Positions 18,121-26,669 of a stretch of DNA of 64,000 bases are shown here, one piece after another. The stretch's first letter is position 1. Each line of letters starts with the position of its first letter. Under the pieces are notes generated by a model. It did no database searches. It worked only from the letters and a program-made list of their open reading frames with translations, and was not told the origin of the DNA. Source of the stretch: Roseicyclus sediminis (lineage in GTDB: Bacteria > Pseudomonadota > Alphaproteobacteria > Rhodobacterales > Rhodobacteraceae). The translations under genes and the position numbers were made by a program. The stretch is from assembly GCF_025515305.1 (NCBI RefSeq), contig NZ_JAOPHT010000001.1, positions 357,001 through 421,000 on the forward strand. Direction: 5' to 3'.

Positions 18121-18926
18121 ACGCGGCCCAAACAATGGACTATGCCGGCGCGCCTCTTGGCGCGCCGGTGTACGAGTTGAACAACGTCAGCAAGACCTAT
18201 GCGCGCAATCTCGTGGTGGCGTTGCAGGATGTCAGCCTGACGCTGCGCAAGGGCAGCTTCACCTCCGTCATCGGCTCGAGCGGCTGCGGGAAATCCACGC
18301 TGCTGAAGATCATGGCGGGGCTCATCCCGCCGACCCGGGGACGTGTGGTCCTGCAGGGCAGGCCCGTGACCGGGCCGCGCCGGGACATCGGCATGATGTT
18401 CCAGCAGGCGACGCTGTTCCCCTGGAAGACGGCGGTGGAAAACATCGTCCTGCCCATCGAGATCCGCGACGGCAAGGCGGCCGCCAAGAAGGCGCTCGAA
18501 AAGGCGCATGACCTGATGGACGTCGTGGGCCTCAAGGGTTTCGAGAACGTCTATCCGAACGAACTTTCGGGCGGCATGGCGCAGCGCACGTCGATTTGCC
18601 GGATGCTGATCACCGAACCCGCCGTTCTGCTTCTCGACGAGCCGTTCAGCGCGCTCGACGAGCTGTCGCGCGACATGATGAACATGGAACTGCAGCGGAT
18701 CTGCCGCGAGCAGGAAGCCACGGCCTTTCTCGTGACGCATTCGATCCAGGAGGCGGTGATCCTGTCCGACGACATCGTCGTCATGAAGCCCCGGCCCGGC
18801 CGGATCGCGGAGATCGTAAAGGTCGACCTGCCGCGCCCAAGGACCCTGCACATGATGACGACGCCGGAATTCGGCGAAATCGTCGACTACATTCGCGGCC
18901 TGCTGGACAAGGGAGAGAACATGTGA
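18117..18926 (+). CDS. ABC transporter ATP-binding protein (nitrate/sulfonate/taurine type)
   Basis: This 269-residue ATPase subunit energises the importer encoded around it. Walker A is GSSGCGKSTL (about residues 59-68), the Q-loop lies in MMFQQATLFPW, the signature is LSGGMAQR and Walker B is VLLLDEPFSALDE, followed by the switch histidine in VTHSIQEA. The start codon overlaps the binding-protein stop, and its own stop overlaps the permease start (GTGA), so all three subunits are tightly coupled. The length and the SsuB/TauB-like spacing are typical. Confidence 0.95.
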   Translation: MNAAQTMDYAGAPLGAPVYELNNVSKTYARNLVVALQDVSLTLRKGSFTSVIGSSGCGKSTLLKIMAGLIPPTRGRVVLQGRPVTGPRRDIGMMFQQATLFPWKTAVENIVLPIEIRDGKAAAKKALEKAHDLMDVVGLKGFENVYPNELSGGMAQRTSICRMLITEPAVLLLDEPFSALDELSRDMMNMELQRICREQEATAFLVTHSIQEAVILSDDIVVMKPRPGRIAEIVKVDLPRPRTLHMMTTPEFGEIVDYIRGLLDKGENM

Positions 18927-19789
18927 CCGACGTTCAGTCGAACCGGCCCGCGGACCAGGACGAGGACCAGGATACCGTCTGGGTTCAGGAAGTCGCCTTC
19001 ATCGACTCCGTACCGCGCTGGATGGCGATGAGCTTTGTCTTTGTCGTCTTCGTCGGCACATGGCAGCTGGTTACGAGTTTGGGCCTGGTGTCGCCGATCA
19101 TCCTGCCCACACCGTTGGAGACGCTCGAAGACATGATCTTCGTGGGCAAGAACCTCCTGACCGGGGGCTACATGCTCGGGGCGCTCTGGATCACCATCAA
19201 GGAGGTGATCTACGGCTTCGCGCTCGCGATCGCGATCGGCTTCTCGCTCGGTGTGCTGGTGGGCGAAACGACCTTCGGCGAAAAGGCCGTGATGCCCTAC
19301 CTCGTGGCAATCGACACCATGCCCAAGGTCGCCTTCGCGCCACTCTTCGTGGCGTGGCTGGGCTTCGGGATCGAATCCAAGGTCGCTCTCGCGGCCTTCA
19401 TCGCCACCTTTCCCATCGTTGTGGGCACGGCCGCGGGCCTGCATTCGGCGGACGAGAACGCACGGATGCTGTTCAAGACCATGGGGGCAAGCCGCATGCA
19501 GACCCTCATAAAGATGAAACTGCCGACCGGCCTTCCGCAGATCTTTACCGGGCTGAAGATCGGTGCCGTGGGCGTCATGGCCGGCGCGATCACCGGCGAA
19601 TTCCTCGGCGGCGGGCGCGGCTTCGGCGAGTTGATCCGCGTCGCGGCCTCGCAACTCAACACGCCGCGGGTTTTCTCGCTCATCCTGTATCTCAGCCTCG
19701 TGGGCCTCGCGCTTTATGCGCTGGTGACGTGGACACAGCGCAAGGTCGTGTTCTGGCACAAGGAACGCGTAGGCGCATACGATGCCTGA
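18923..19789 (+). CDS. ABC transporter permease (SsuC/TauC-like)
   Basis: This is a 288-residue inner-membrane subunit with about six transmembrane helices, the first at about 30-52 (WMAMSFVFVVFVGTWQLV). The cytoplasmic EAA loop that docks to the ATPase reads KTMGASRMQTLIKMKLPTGLP. The GTG start overlaps the ATPase stop. An acidic N-terminal tail of about 20 residues precedes the first helix. The 3' end overlaps the next gene by 8 bp. The subunit class agrees with the NMT1-type binding protein. Confidence 0.94.
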   Translation: MTDVQSNRPADQDEDQDTVWVQEVAFIDSVPRWMAMSFVFVVFVGTWQLVTSLGLVSPIILPTPLETLEDMIFVGKNLLTGGYMLGALWITIKEVIYGFALAIAIGFSLGVLVGETTFGEKAVMPYLVAIDTMPKVAFAPLFVAWLGFGIESKVALAAFIATFPIVVGTAAGLHSADENARMLFKTMGASRMQTLIKMKLPTGLPQIFTGLKIGAVGVMAGAITGEFLGGGRGFGELIRVAASQLNTPRVFSLILYLSLVGLALYALVTWTQRKVVFWHKERVGAYDA

Positions 19790-20849
19790 AACGGCTCCGA
19801 TCAAGGCCGAGCGCCTGCGCAGTTTCGTTGCGCAGGCGCTCGGAACGCGCGGTGTACCCGCGGCGGACGCCGAGGCGGTCGCGGGACTGATGGTCGAGGC
19901 CGACATTTATGGCTACGGCACCCATGGCGTCTTTCGGCTCCGCCAATACCTCGCGCGGCTGGCCGGCGGCGGCTGCAACCCGGCACCCAGGATCGCCGTT
20001 GTTCAGGAGACCGCGGCCACCGCGTTGATCGACGGCGACAACGGGCTCGGGCACCTGGCCATGGCGGCCGCCCGCGACCTCGCGATCGACAAGGCGCGTG
20101 CAGCTGGCATCGGCTGGGTCGGCGTCAGGTCCGGAAACCACGCGGGGCCGCTCGCTCTCTATGTCCGGCCCCAGGCCGAGGCGGGGTTGCTCGGCATGGC
20201 CGCCGCCGTGGGCAGCGCGAACCACCTTCCGCCGTGGGGCGGCACGGACCTGCTGCTCGGCACCAACCCGATCGCGTTCGCAGCGCCGACTGCAGGGCCC
20301 GATCCGTTCGTATTCGACATGGCCACGACCGTGGCCGCGATGGGCAAGATCAAGACGCTCGCCCAGCAGGGTCTGCCCATGCCGGAGGGCTGGATGATCG
20401 GGCGCGACGGCCAGCCGCTGACCGATCCCGAGCGGCGGGGCGACGGGTTCTTGCTTCCCATCGGCGGCCCCAAGGGATACGGCCTTTCGGTCGCCGTAGG
20501 GCTCTTGGCGGGCGTGCTCAACGGCGCGGCCTTCGGATCGGACGTTGTCGATTTCACCACCGACACGACCTCCAGAACGAATACCGGGCAGTTCGTCATG
20601 GCGCTCGACCCGGCAGCATTCGGGTTGGGGGACGGGTTCGCGGAGGCGGCGGCGCATGTGTTCGCCGAATTCCGCGCCTCCAGTCCCCTGCCGGGCCACG
20701 ACCCCGTCCGTCTGCCCGGTGACGGCAAGACCGCGAAGGCCGACGCACGCCGACGCGACGGGCTTTCACTGAACCCCGCGCTCCGCCGGGACCTGAACGC
20801 GCTCGCAGCGGATTGCGGGATCGCTCCGCCGTTTCCCGGAGAAGGTTGA
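19782..20849 (+). CDS. Ldh2-family (malate/L-lactate/sulfolactate dehydrogenase-type) oxidoreductase
   Basis: This 355-residue NAD(P)-dependent dehydrogenase belongs to the Ldh2/MDH2 family, which lacks a classical Rossmann fold and acts on 2-hydroxy acids (malate, ureidoglycolate, 2,3-diketogulonate, sulfolactate). Recognisable pieces are DIYGYGTHGVFRL, GVRSGNHAGPLALY, the substrate and cofactor loop GTNPIAFAAP, and LLPIGGPKGYGLSV. It overlaps the permease by 8 bp, so it belongs to the uptake operon and probably acts on the imported compound or an early intermediate. It converges on the following flavoprotein with only two bases between stops. The substrate is not determinable here. Confidence 0.93.
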   Translation: MPETAPIKAERLRSFVAQALGTRGVPAADAEAVAGLMVEADIYGYGTHGVFRLRQYLARLAGGGCNPAPRIAVVQETAATALIDGDNGLGHLAMAAARDLAIDKARAAGIGWVGVRSGNHAGPLALYVRPQAEAGLLGMAAAVGSANHLPPWGGTDLLLGTNPIAFAAPTAGPDPFVFDMATTVAAMGKIKTLAQQGLPMPEGWMIGRDGQPLTDPERRGDGFLLPIGGPKGYGLSVAVGLLAGVLNGAAFGSDVVDFTTDTTSRTNTGQFVMALDPAAFGLGDGFAEAAAHVFAEFRASSPLPGHDPVRLPGDGKTAKADARRRDGLSLNPALRRDLNALAADCGIAPPFPGEG

Positions 20850-20851
20850 GA

Positions 20852-23743
20852 CTAGGCGAGCGCCATATCCAGCACCCGCGCGACATGGAGCGCGCGCCGG
20901 TCGGCCAGGTCCGCGATCTGATGCCGGCAGGATGTTCCATCGGCCACGATCAGGGTGTCGCCCCCCGCCGCATTCACCGCCGGGAGCAGGTCCAGTTCCG
21001 CCATCCTGCGCGAAATGTCATGGGTCTCGACACCGTAGCCGAAGGCCCCCGCCATGCCGCAGCAACTGCTTTCGACCACCTCGACTTCGGTGTCCGGCAA
21101 AAGCGCGAGCGTGCGCTGGATCGCGGGCATCACGCCCATCGCCTTCTGGTGACAATGCCCGTGCACGAGGACACGAGGCGAAGGCGATTTCAGGTTCAGG
21201 CCGAGCAGGCCCGCATCGGCGCCGGCCGCGATGTATTCCTCCAGCAGCATCGCCTGACGGGCGAGCGTCTCGGCCTCGGGGCCGGGCAGGAGTGCCGGGA
21301 TCTCGTCACGCAGGGTCAGCAGGCAGCTCGGCTCCAGCCCGACGATCGGCAGACCCCGCTCGGCCGACGGCAGAAGGGCCGCAAGCAGCCGCGACGCCTC
21401 GGCCCGCGCCTGCTCCACCAGTCCGACCGACAGGAAGGTTCGCCCACAGCACAGCGGCCGTTCCGCGGCAAGCGGACGGCCGGCCTGTGCGGGCAGGCCG
21501 GCTGCCTCCAGCACCCGCAAGGCGGCCCGCAGGTTCTCGGGCTCGAACCAGCGGTTGAAGCAATCGGCGAAGAGGATCGCCCGAGGCTCCGACGCCTTGG
21601 CCTCCGAATCGCGAAAAGGGGCGCGGCTCCATTCCGGCAGGGGACGGGTGGCGGTGAACCCGGTGGGCCCCTCGGCCAGCCGCGCCAGCCCCGGCATCCT
21701 GTTGCGCAAGGTCACCAGCCAGGGAGCCCGCGAAAAGGCCTGCGCGTAACGCGGCAGGAAAGCCACCAGCCGCTCGTGAAGTCCCAAACCCTGTGCCGCG
21801 ACGCGCGCGGCCTGCACCTCGATCTTCATGCGCGCCATGTCGACGCCGGTTGGACAGTCGCGCTTGCAGCCCTTGCACGAGACGCAGAGTTTCATCGTCT
21901 CGGCCATCGCGTCCGAGGTCAGTGCGTCGGGTCCCAGCTGCCCTGACAGCGCCAGCCTCAATGCGTTGGCCCGCCCGCGCGTCAGGTCGCGCTCGGCCCG
22001 TGTCACCCGGAAAGAGGGACACATCACGCCCCCCTTCAGCGCGCGGCAGGCGCCGTTGTTGTTGCACATCTCGACCGCACCCTGGAGCCCGCCGGCGGCG
22101 CCGGGCCATTCCGACCAGTCGAGCGCTGGCCGGAGTGGCGAGGCGGCGTAACCGGGCGGGTAGCGGAACAGGCTGCGATCATCCATGCGGGGCGCATCGA
22201 CGATCTTTCCCGGGTTGAAGAGGCCCGCGGGATCGAACCGCTGCTTCACCTCCCGAAAGGTCTCCACCATGCGGCGTCCGAACATGCGTTCGTGGAACTC
22301 GGAACGTACGATTCCGTCGCCATGCTCCCCGGAATGGGAACCCTTGTAGCGCGCGACGAGGTCGAAGCATTCCTCGGCGATGGCGCGCATCGCGGCCACG
22401 TCCTTGTCCAGTTTGAGGTTGAGGACCGGGCGGACGTGAAGGCAGCCGACCGAGGCATGGGCATACCAGGTGCCGCGGGTGCCGTGGCGGGCGAATATCT
22501 CGGTCAGCCCGGCGGTATACTCGGCCAGGTCCGGCAGTGCGACGGCGCAATCCTCGACGAAGGAAACGGGCTTTCCGGCCTCCTTCATCGACATCATGAT
22601 GTTGAGACCCGCGCTGCGCAGTTGGGCGATGCGTCCCTGCAATCCCTTGTCGGTGACGGCGGTCACCCCGCCCCAGTGCCGACCCTCGCCCGACCAGGCA
22701 TACCCCAGATCGCCCATCATCTGTTCAAGCTGCCGCAGCTTGCGCGCATTTCCCTCGGCGCTGCCTTCCGCGAATTCGACCAGCAGCAGCGCTTCGGGAT
22801 CGCTCGTCACGAATTCGGCCACCGTGGCGCGGAACAACGGGATATCGCGGGCCAGGGCGATCATCGTCGCGTCCACCAGTTCCACCGCCTGCGGACCCAG
22901 AGTGACGAGGTGCTGCGCAGCCTCCATCGCCTGCTGGAACGTCGGGAAATGGCAGACGCCGAGTCCGATGGCGCCCGGCAGAGGCGACAGTTTCAGTTCA
23001 ATGGCCGTGGAATAAGCCAGCGTACCCTCGGAACCCACCAGCAGATGCGCCAGGTTCACCGGGTCCTTGCCCGGCACGAGCGCGTCGATGTTGTAGCCGC
23101 CCACCCGCCGCATCAGCTTGGGGAACCGCGCATCTATCTCCGCCGCTTCACGTGCGCCCAGCGCCAGCAGATCGCCCGCCAGCCGGTCATCCGCGCCTTC
23201 CACCGGCCCGAACCGCCTTCGCGTGCCGTCGGCAAGGATCGCATCGATCGACAAGACGTTGTCTCGCATGATGCCGTAGCGCAGCGACCGGCCCCCGCAG
23301 GAGTTGTTCCCCGCCATACCGCCAATCGTTGCCCGCGAGGCGGTCGAGACATCGACCGGGAACCACAGCCCATGCGGCCGAAGCGCCCGGTTGAGTTCGT
23401 CCAGCACGATGCCCGGCCGCACCACGCACCGGTTGCCTTCGACGTCGAGCTCAAGCAGGGCGTTGAAGTGCACGGTGTTGTCGATCACGAGGGCTTCGTT
23501 CACCGTCTGCCCGCATTGCGAAGTGCCCGCCCCACGCGGAAGGACCGGCACCCCCGCGTCCCGGGCAACGTCAATGGCGGCGTCGATGTCGTTTTCGCTG
23601 CGCGGGACGAGGATGGCCCTCGGCATCATCTGGTAGAAGGAAGCGTCGGTCGCGTAGCGTCCACGCGAAAACGGATCGGAAAGCACGTCGCCCTCGACGC
23701 GCCGAGCGAGGGTTCTCGCCAGATCGGCCATATCTTCGGGCAT
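20852..23743 (-). CDS. FAD-binding and Fe-S 2-hydroxy-acid oxidase fusion (GlcD/GlpC, YdiJ/Dld-type)
   Basis: This 963-residue fusion has an FAD_binding_4 domain (about 20-200, with VLPRGAGTSQCGQTV and GGMAGNNSCGGRS), a FAD-oxidase C domain (about 220-480, with HSGEHGDGIVR) and a C-terminal iron-sulfur half. The iron-sulfur part has CNNNGACRALKGGVMCPS, CVSCKGCKRDCPTG and a CCG-type motif SSCCGMAGAFGY. Such proteins oxidise D-2-hydroxy acids (D-lactate, D-2-hydroxyglutarate, glycolate) and pass electrons to quinone. I choose the ATG at 23743 with GGAG upstream; a TTG at 23791 and an ATG at 23731 are alternatives. Convergent with the Ldh2 gene, it may share its substrate family. Confidence 0.93.
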   Translation of the reverse strand: MPEDMADLARTLARRVEGDVLSDPFSRGRYATDASFYQMMPRAILVPRSENDIDAAIDVARDAGVPVLPRGAGTSQCGQTVNEALVIDNTVHFNALLELDVEGNRCVVRPGIVLDELNRALRPHGLWFPVDVSTASRATIGGMAGNNSCGGRSLRYGIMRDNVLSIDAILADGTRRRFGPVEGADDRLAGDLLALGAREAAEIDARFPKLMRRVGGYNIDALVPGKDPVNLAHLLVGSEGTLAYSTAIELKLSPLPGAIGLGVCHFPTFQQAMEAAQHLVTLGPQAVELVDATMIALARDIPLFRATVAEFVTSDPEALLLVEFAEGSAEGNARKLRQLEQMMGDLGYAWSGEGRHWGGVTAVTDKGLQGRIAQLRSAGLNIMMSMKEAGKPVSFVEDCAVALPDLAEYTAGLTEIFARHGTRGTWYAHASVGCLHVRPVLNLKLDKDVAAMRAIAEECFDLVARYKGSHSGEHGDGIVRSEFHERMFGRRMVETFREVKQRFDPAGLFNPGKIVDAPRMDDRSLFRYPPGYAASPLRPALDWSEWPGAAGGLQGAVEMCNNNGACRALKGGVMCPSFRVTRAERDLTRGRANALRLALSGQLGPDALTSDAMAETMKLCVSCKGCKRDCPTGVDMARMKIEVQAARVAAQGLGLHERLVAFLPRYAQAFSRAPWLVTLRNRMPGLARLAEGPTGFTATRPLPEWSRAPFRDSEAKASEPRAILFADCFNRWFEPENLRAALRVLEAAGLPAQAGRPLAAERPLCCGRTFLSVGLVEQARAEASRLLAALLPSAERGLPIVGLEPSCLLTLRDEIPALLPGPEAETLARQAMLLEEYIAAGADAGLLGLNLKSPSPRVLVHGHCHQKAMGVMPAIQRTLALLPDTEVEVVESSCCGMAGAFGYGVETHDISRRMAELDLLPAVNAAGGDTLIVADGTSCRHQIADLADRRALHVARVLDMALA

Positions 23744-23937
23744 CCGGGCTCCGGGAAACCGTTTGATTGAGCGTAGAACCTCCCATTTCAATTCACAATG
23801 CGGACTGGCGGCCGCCAGAGCGAAAGACGGCCGGCCGAGGCGTAACTCCTATGAAGCGCCTTGGTAAATTCCTATCGACACCGATGATATATTCCCTCGG
23901 TCAGCTGGAGCGCAGCGACGAAAAACCGGGGGGTTTC

Positions 23938-24708
23938 ATGTCCACGCATTTTCGCACTGTCTACGAATTGCCATCGGGTCGCATTCTCGATACGCGCCGC
24001 CCGCGATCGGCCGGTGTGCTCGATGAGGAAGAATTCGCGTTCTGCAAGGAACAGGGTGTCAGCCTGTCCTACGATCCCGTTCAGATCGGTTGGGTTCCGG
24101 CGACCGCCGAGGATGACATTTCCGGGTTCCGCCGGGCAAGCCTGCCCGTGGCGCCGCTCGCCACGCGGTCGCCCGGATCGATCGAGTTCGGGGGGCGTTA
24201 CCGGCTCCGGCCGTGGTCGGCCGCCGATGTCGAGGTCTTCGTCGACCTGCTCGACAATCCGCGGGTCTGGGAATTCATGCCCGAAGATTATCCCGCGCCG
24301 CTCGACCGCGACCTTGCCGCGTTCCTGATCGAGATCTCGAACAAGACCGATCACCACGAGGTCTATGCCGTGGAGGTGCACGGAGAACCCGTCGGCCAGG
24401 TCCGGCTCGCCTTCGAGCAGGCAATGGGAGACGGCAGCGAGGGCGAGATCAGCTACTGGCTCGGTGAGCGTCACTGGGGCAACGGCATCGCGGGGGACCT
24501 TGTCGCCTTCTACACCGACCTCTGTTTCCGCCGCCGCCCCGAGCTCCGCTCTATCGTCGCGCGGGTGCACGAGCGCAACGCGGCGTCCGCCCGTGTGCTG
24601 CAAAAGTCAGGATATGTCCTGGAAGGTGCAAACGCGGCCAGCCGCTCGGTGAACCTTTACCGGCGCATCCGGGATGGGGAAGCCGCGGGGCCGTCGAAAT
24701 TGAGCTGA
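23938..24708 (+). CDS. GNAT family N-acetyltransferase with N-terminal extension
   Basis: This 256-residue protein has a GNAT domain of the RimJ/RimL type from about residue 85 to 245, seen in YRLRPWSAADVEVFVDLLDNPRVWEFMP, the acetyl-CoA loop around EISYWLGERHWGNGIAGDLV, and NAASARVLQKSGY. The first 80 residues are not recognisable; they hold a segment rich in Arg and Pro. I start at the ATG after GGGGGG at 23938; the frame is open to 23767, but the upstream part lacks conservation. It is a single gene between two leftward groups and ends at a clear terminator. The substrate is unknown. Confidence 0.88.
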   Translation: MSTHFRTVYELPSGRILDTRRPRSAGVLDEEEFAFCKEQGVSLSYDPVQIGWVPATAEDDISGFRRASLPVAPLATRSPGSIEFGGRYRLRPWSAADVEVFVDLLDNPRVWEFMPEDYPAPLDRDLAAFLIEISNKTDHHEVYAVEVHGEPVGQVRLAFEQAMGDGSEGEISYWLGERHWGNGIAGDLVAFYTDLCFRRRPELRSIVARVHERNAASARVLQKSGYVLEGANAASRSVNLYRRIRDGEAAGPSKLS

Positions 24709-24754
24709 AGCGGCTTGTCGGCGGCCTGTTGAAGGCCCTTGCGCAAAGTATCGG

Positions 24755-24786
24755 GGGGCGTCGTGTTGCGGCGCCCCTTCTGCTTC
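24755..24786 (+). terminator. Terminator after the GNAT gene
   Basis: GGGGCGTCG (24755-24763) pairs with CGGCGCCCC (24769-24777) with one T-G wobble and a 5-nt loop, followed by the pyrimidine-rich TTCTGCTTC. It lies in the short gap before the convergent Hpt gene. Confidence 0.65.
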
Positions 24787-25126
24787 AGGCCGTTTCGTCC
24801 AGCACGCGTTCCATTTCGTCGAGCAGTGCCTCGATCACGGGGCGCACGACCTCCCACGAGGGCGCATCGCCCGTCTGGGTCATGAGCCTCTCGACATCCA
24901 GCGCACGCTCGCCGAGACGCGAAAAACCGAAGGTCGCCGCGACGCCCGCCGTCTTGTGCGCATGCAGCGCCACGGTTTCCCGCTCGGACGTCGTCAGCTC
25001 GTCGCCCTCTGCCGCAGCCATGATCCCTTCGATCTCGAGGCAGCGGTCGGCCACCCGGTCGAGAAAGCCCGTCCGAAGGTCCGCAAGACCGGCCTGCAAT
25101 CGGCTGCTGGGAGAGGGTGCGTTCAA
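24785..25126 (-). CDS. Hpt domain phosphotransfer protein
   Basis: This is a stand-alone 113-residue histidine phosphotransfer domain, a four-helix bundle that relays phosphate between response regulators. The phosphorylated residue is His55 in LHAHKTAGVAATFGF, matching the HxxKG-like pattern. It follows a response regulator by 40 bp and lies in the same direction as a hybrid-free kinase and two receivers, so the set could form a relay. The protein is short, with no catalytic domain attached. Confidence 0.88.
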   Translation of the reverse strand: MNAPSPSSRLQAGLADLRTGFLDRVADRCLEIEGIMAAAEGDELTTSERETVALHAHKTAGVAATFGFSRLGERALDVERLMTQTGDAPSWEVVRPVIEALLDEMERVLDETA

Positions 25127-25166
25127 AGCTGAACTCCTTTTCGTGCCCGAAACGGGCGCTGCGACC

Positions 25167-26108
25167 TCAGGCGGTCGTGGCGAAATCCATTTCCTTCGCC
25201 TTCACGGCGGCAATGGCCTCGTCGATGATCCGGGTGGGTGAACCCAGCTGCACGGCGCGGATGTGGACGGCGGGGCCGACCGAGATCGTCGGAAGCTGGA
25301 TGTCGAGGTCCGCGTAGACCTCCTGGAACTCGTTGATGTACTCGCGCAGCCTGTCGGCCAGGATCTCGGGCTCCGGCATGTCGGCGCGTGACAACAGGCA
25401 TACGAAAACCCCGCCACCGGCGTAGGCGATCATCCGCCCCGTGGCCGGCTCGAGACAATCGGCAAGGCAGGTGCCCACGTCGATCATCACCTCGCCGAAG
25501 ACATAGCCGCCTTCGAGGTCGTGGATCCTGCGGGCGTTGACCACGCGCACGCCGACGGCGCAGACGGACAGGGCACGGAACATGCCGAGCGTCTTGAGAT
25601 AGTTGCCCATCGCGAAGAGATCGACGGCGCCATCCACCCGCTTGAGCGGGATGCCGTCCATGAAGCCGTAGGAAGGGGCCGCGAACGTGTCGGTGCCCGG
25701 GCTGGACAAGGCCACCTGTGCCCGAAGCCGTTCGCTCACCAGTCGCTCGATCACGCCGAGGCGCGCCTTGATCTCGACCTCGTCCACCGGCTTGTTCAGG
25801 TAGTCCGTCGCCCCCGCCGCGAAGGCCGCGTCGATATGGTCCCGGTCCGCCACGGCGGTGTTCATGACGATGGGCGTATCCTTGTAGGCCTCCATCGAGC
25901 GGATCTTCCGGCACAGTTCGATCCCGTCCATTCCTGGCATCTGGATGTCCAGGATGAAGCAATCGAAACCTGTGGGGGCACGCTCGATGAGTTCCAGGGC
26001 ATGGGTGCCCGACTGCGCAAGCACGAGGTCGCCATAGCCAAGGCCCTCCAGGACGGTCTTGAGGACAGCCTGGAAGTCTGGATCGTCGTCAACCGCAAGA
26101 ATCTTCAT
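25167..26108 (-). CDS. Response regulator with degenerate GGDEF-like output domain
   Basis: This 313-residue protein has a receiver at about 1-120, with acidic pocket VDDDPD, phosphoacceptor Asp54 in FILDIQMPGMDG, and the KP pair in LNKPVDE. A linker of about 20 residues leads to a C-terminal domain (about 145-310) with the length and secondary-structure pattern of a GGDEF domain. Its signature position reads AYAGGGVFVCLL instead of GG[DE]EF, so diguanylate cyclase activity is not expected; it may bind nucleotide or act as a protein interface. The upstream region holds a fair promoter. It probably works with the Hpt protein directly downstream. Confidence 0.85.
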   Translation of the reverse strand: MKILAVDDDPDFQAVLKTVLEGLGYGDLVLAQSGTHALELIERAPTGFDCFILDIQMPGMDGIELCRKIRSMEAYKDTPIVMNTAVADRDHIDAAFAAGATDYLNKPVDEVEIKARLGVIERLVSERLRAQVALSSPGTDTFAAPSYGFMDGIPLKRVDGAVDLFAMGNYLKTLGMFRALSVCAVGVRVVNARRIHDLEGGYVFGEVMIDVGTCLADCLEPATGRMIAYAGGGVFVCLLSRADMPEPEILADRLREYINEFQEVYADLDIQLPTISVGPAVHIRAVQLGSPTRIIDEAIAAVKAKEMDFATTA

Positions 26109-26164
26109 GGCGGAACCTCGAAACGCCGGGCAGGAGAGCAGAACGAATCCTTCAAACCCATGCG

Positions 26165-26194
26165 ATTTAATTCAATATCGAGGAATGCTGACAA
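26165..26194 (-). promoter_or_regulatory. Possible promoter of the response regulator/Hpt genes
   Basis: On the minus strand TTGTCA (26194-26189) and TTAAAT (26170-26165) are 18 bp apart in an unusually AT-rich segment. The predicted transcript would begin about 50 bp before the regulator start. Confidence 0.35.
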
Positions 26195-26260
26195 TAATTG
26201 GGCAGAACTGGGGTGAATGCAGTTCCCAGGCCATTCCAATTGGCGAACATAAACCGGTTG

Positions 26261-26641
26261 TCAGAGACGATTCCACGCTGCGCGAATTTGCGCGCCCAGT
26301 GTCATCGGATCGAAGGGCTTGGTCACCACCTCGAGCGCGCCCCTTGCGCGCAGGTCATCCGTGATCTCGTTCTCGGCCTTCGCGGTGACGAAGATCGCGG
26401 GGATGTCCGAAACGTCCGGGATCTCGCGCACCTTGTCCCAGAGTTCGGGACCCGTCATTCCCGGCATCATCACGTCGAGCAGCAGGAGATCGGGTTTCAC
26501 CTCGCACACCGCGGCAAGCGCTTCGGGGCCTGATCCGAACTGGTGCAGGTCGAAGTTGTCGACGAGCTGCAGCGCCATACGCGTTATCTCGAGTATGTCC
26601 TCGTCGTCGTCGACATGAAGAATGGTCTTCAGTTCCGCCAT
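26261..26641 (-). CDS. Single-domain response regulator (CheY-like)
   Basis: This 126-residue stand-alone receiver has the acidic pair in HVDDDED, phosphoacceptor Asp56 in LLLLDVMMPGMTG, Thr in IFVTAKAE and Lys in VTKPFDP. GAGGGAAG lies directly before the ATG, and the longer open frame upstream overlaps the kinase. It sits 28 bp after the histidine kinase stop and is almost certainly co-transcribed with it and phosphorylated by it. It has no output domain, so it must act through protein contact or feed the Hpt relay downstream. Confidence 0.93.
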   Translation of the reverse strand: MAELKTILHVDDDEDILEITRMALQLVDNFDLHQFGSGPEALAAVCEVKPDLLLLDVMMPGMTGPELWDKVREIPDVSDIPAIFVTAKAENEITDDLRARGALEVVTKPFDPMTLGAQIRAAWNRL

Positions 26642-26669
26642 CTTCCCTCGGATCGGGTGCACGTCCCGT

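Noticed and set aside
20813-23770. Long rightward frames (377 and 492 codons) opposite the flavin/Fe-S oxidase
   Set aside because: They are shadows of a clearly conserved gene, with no recognisable domains.
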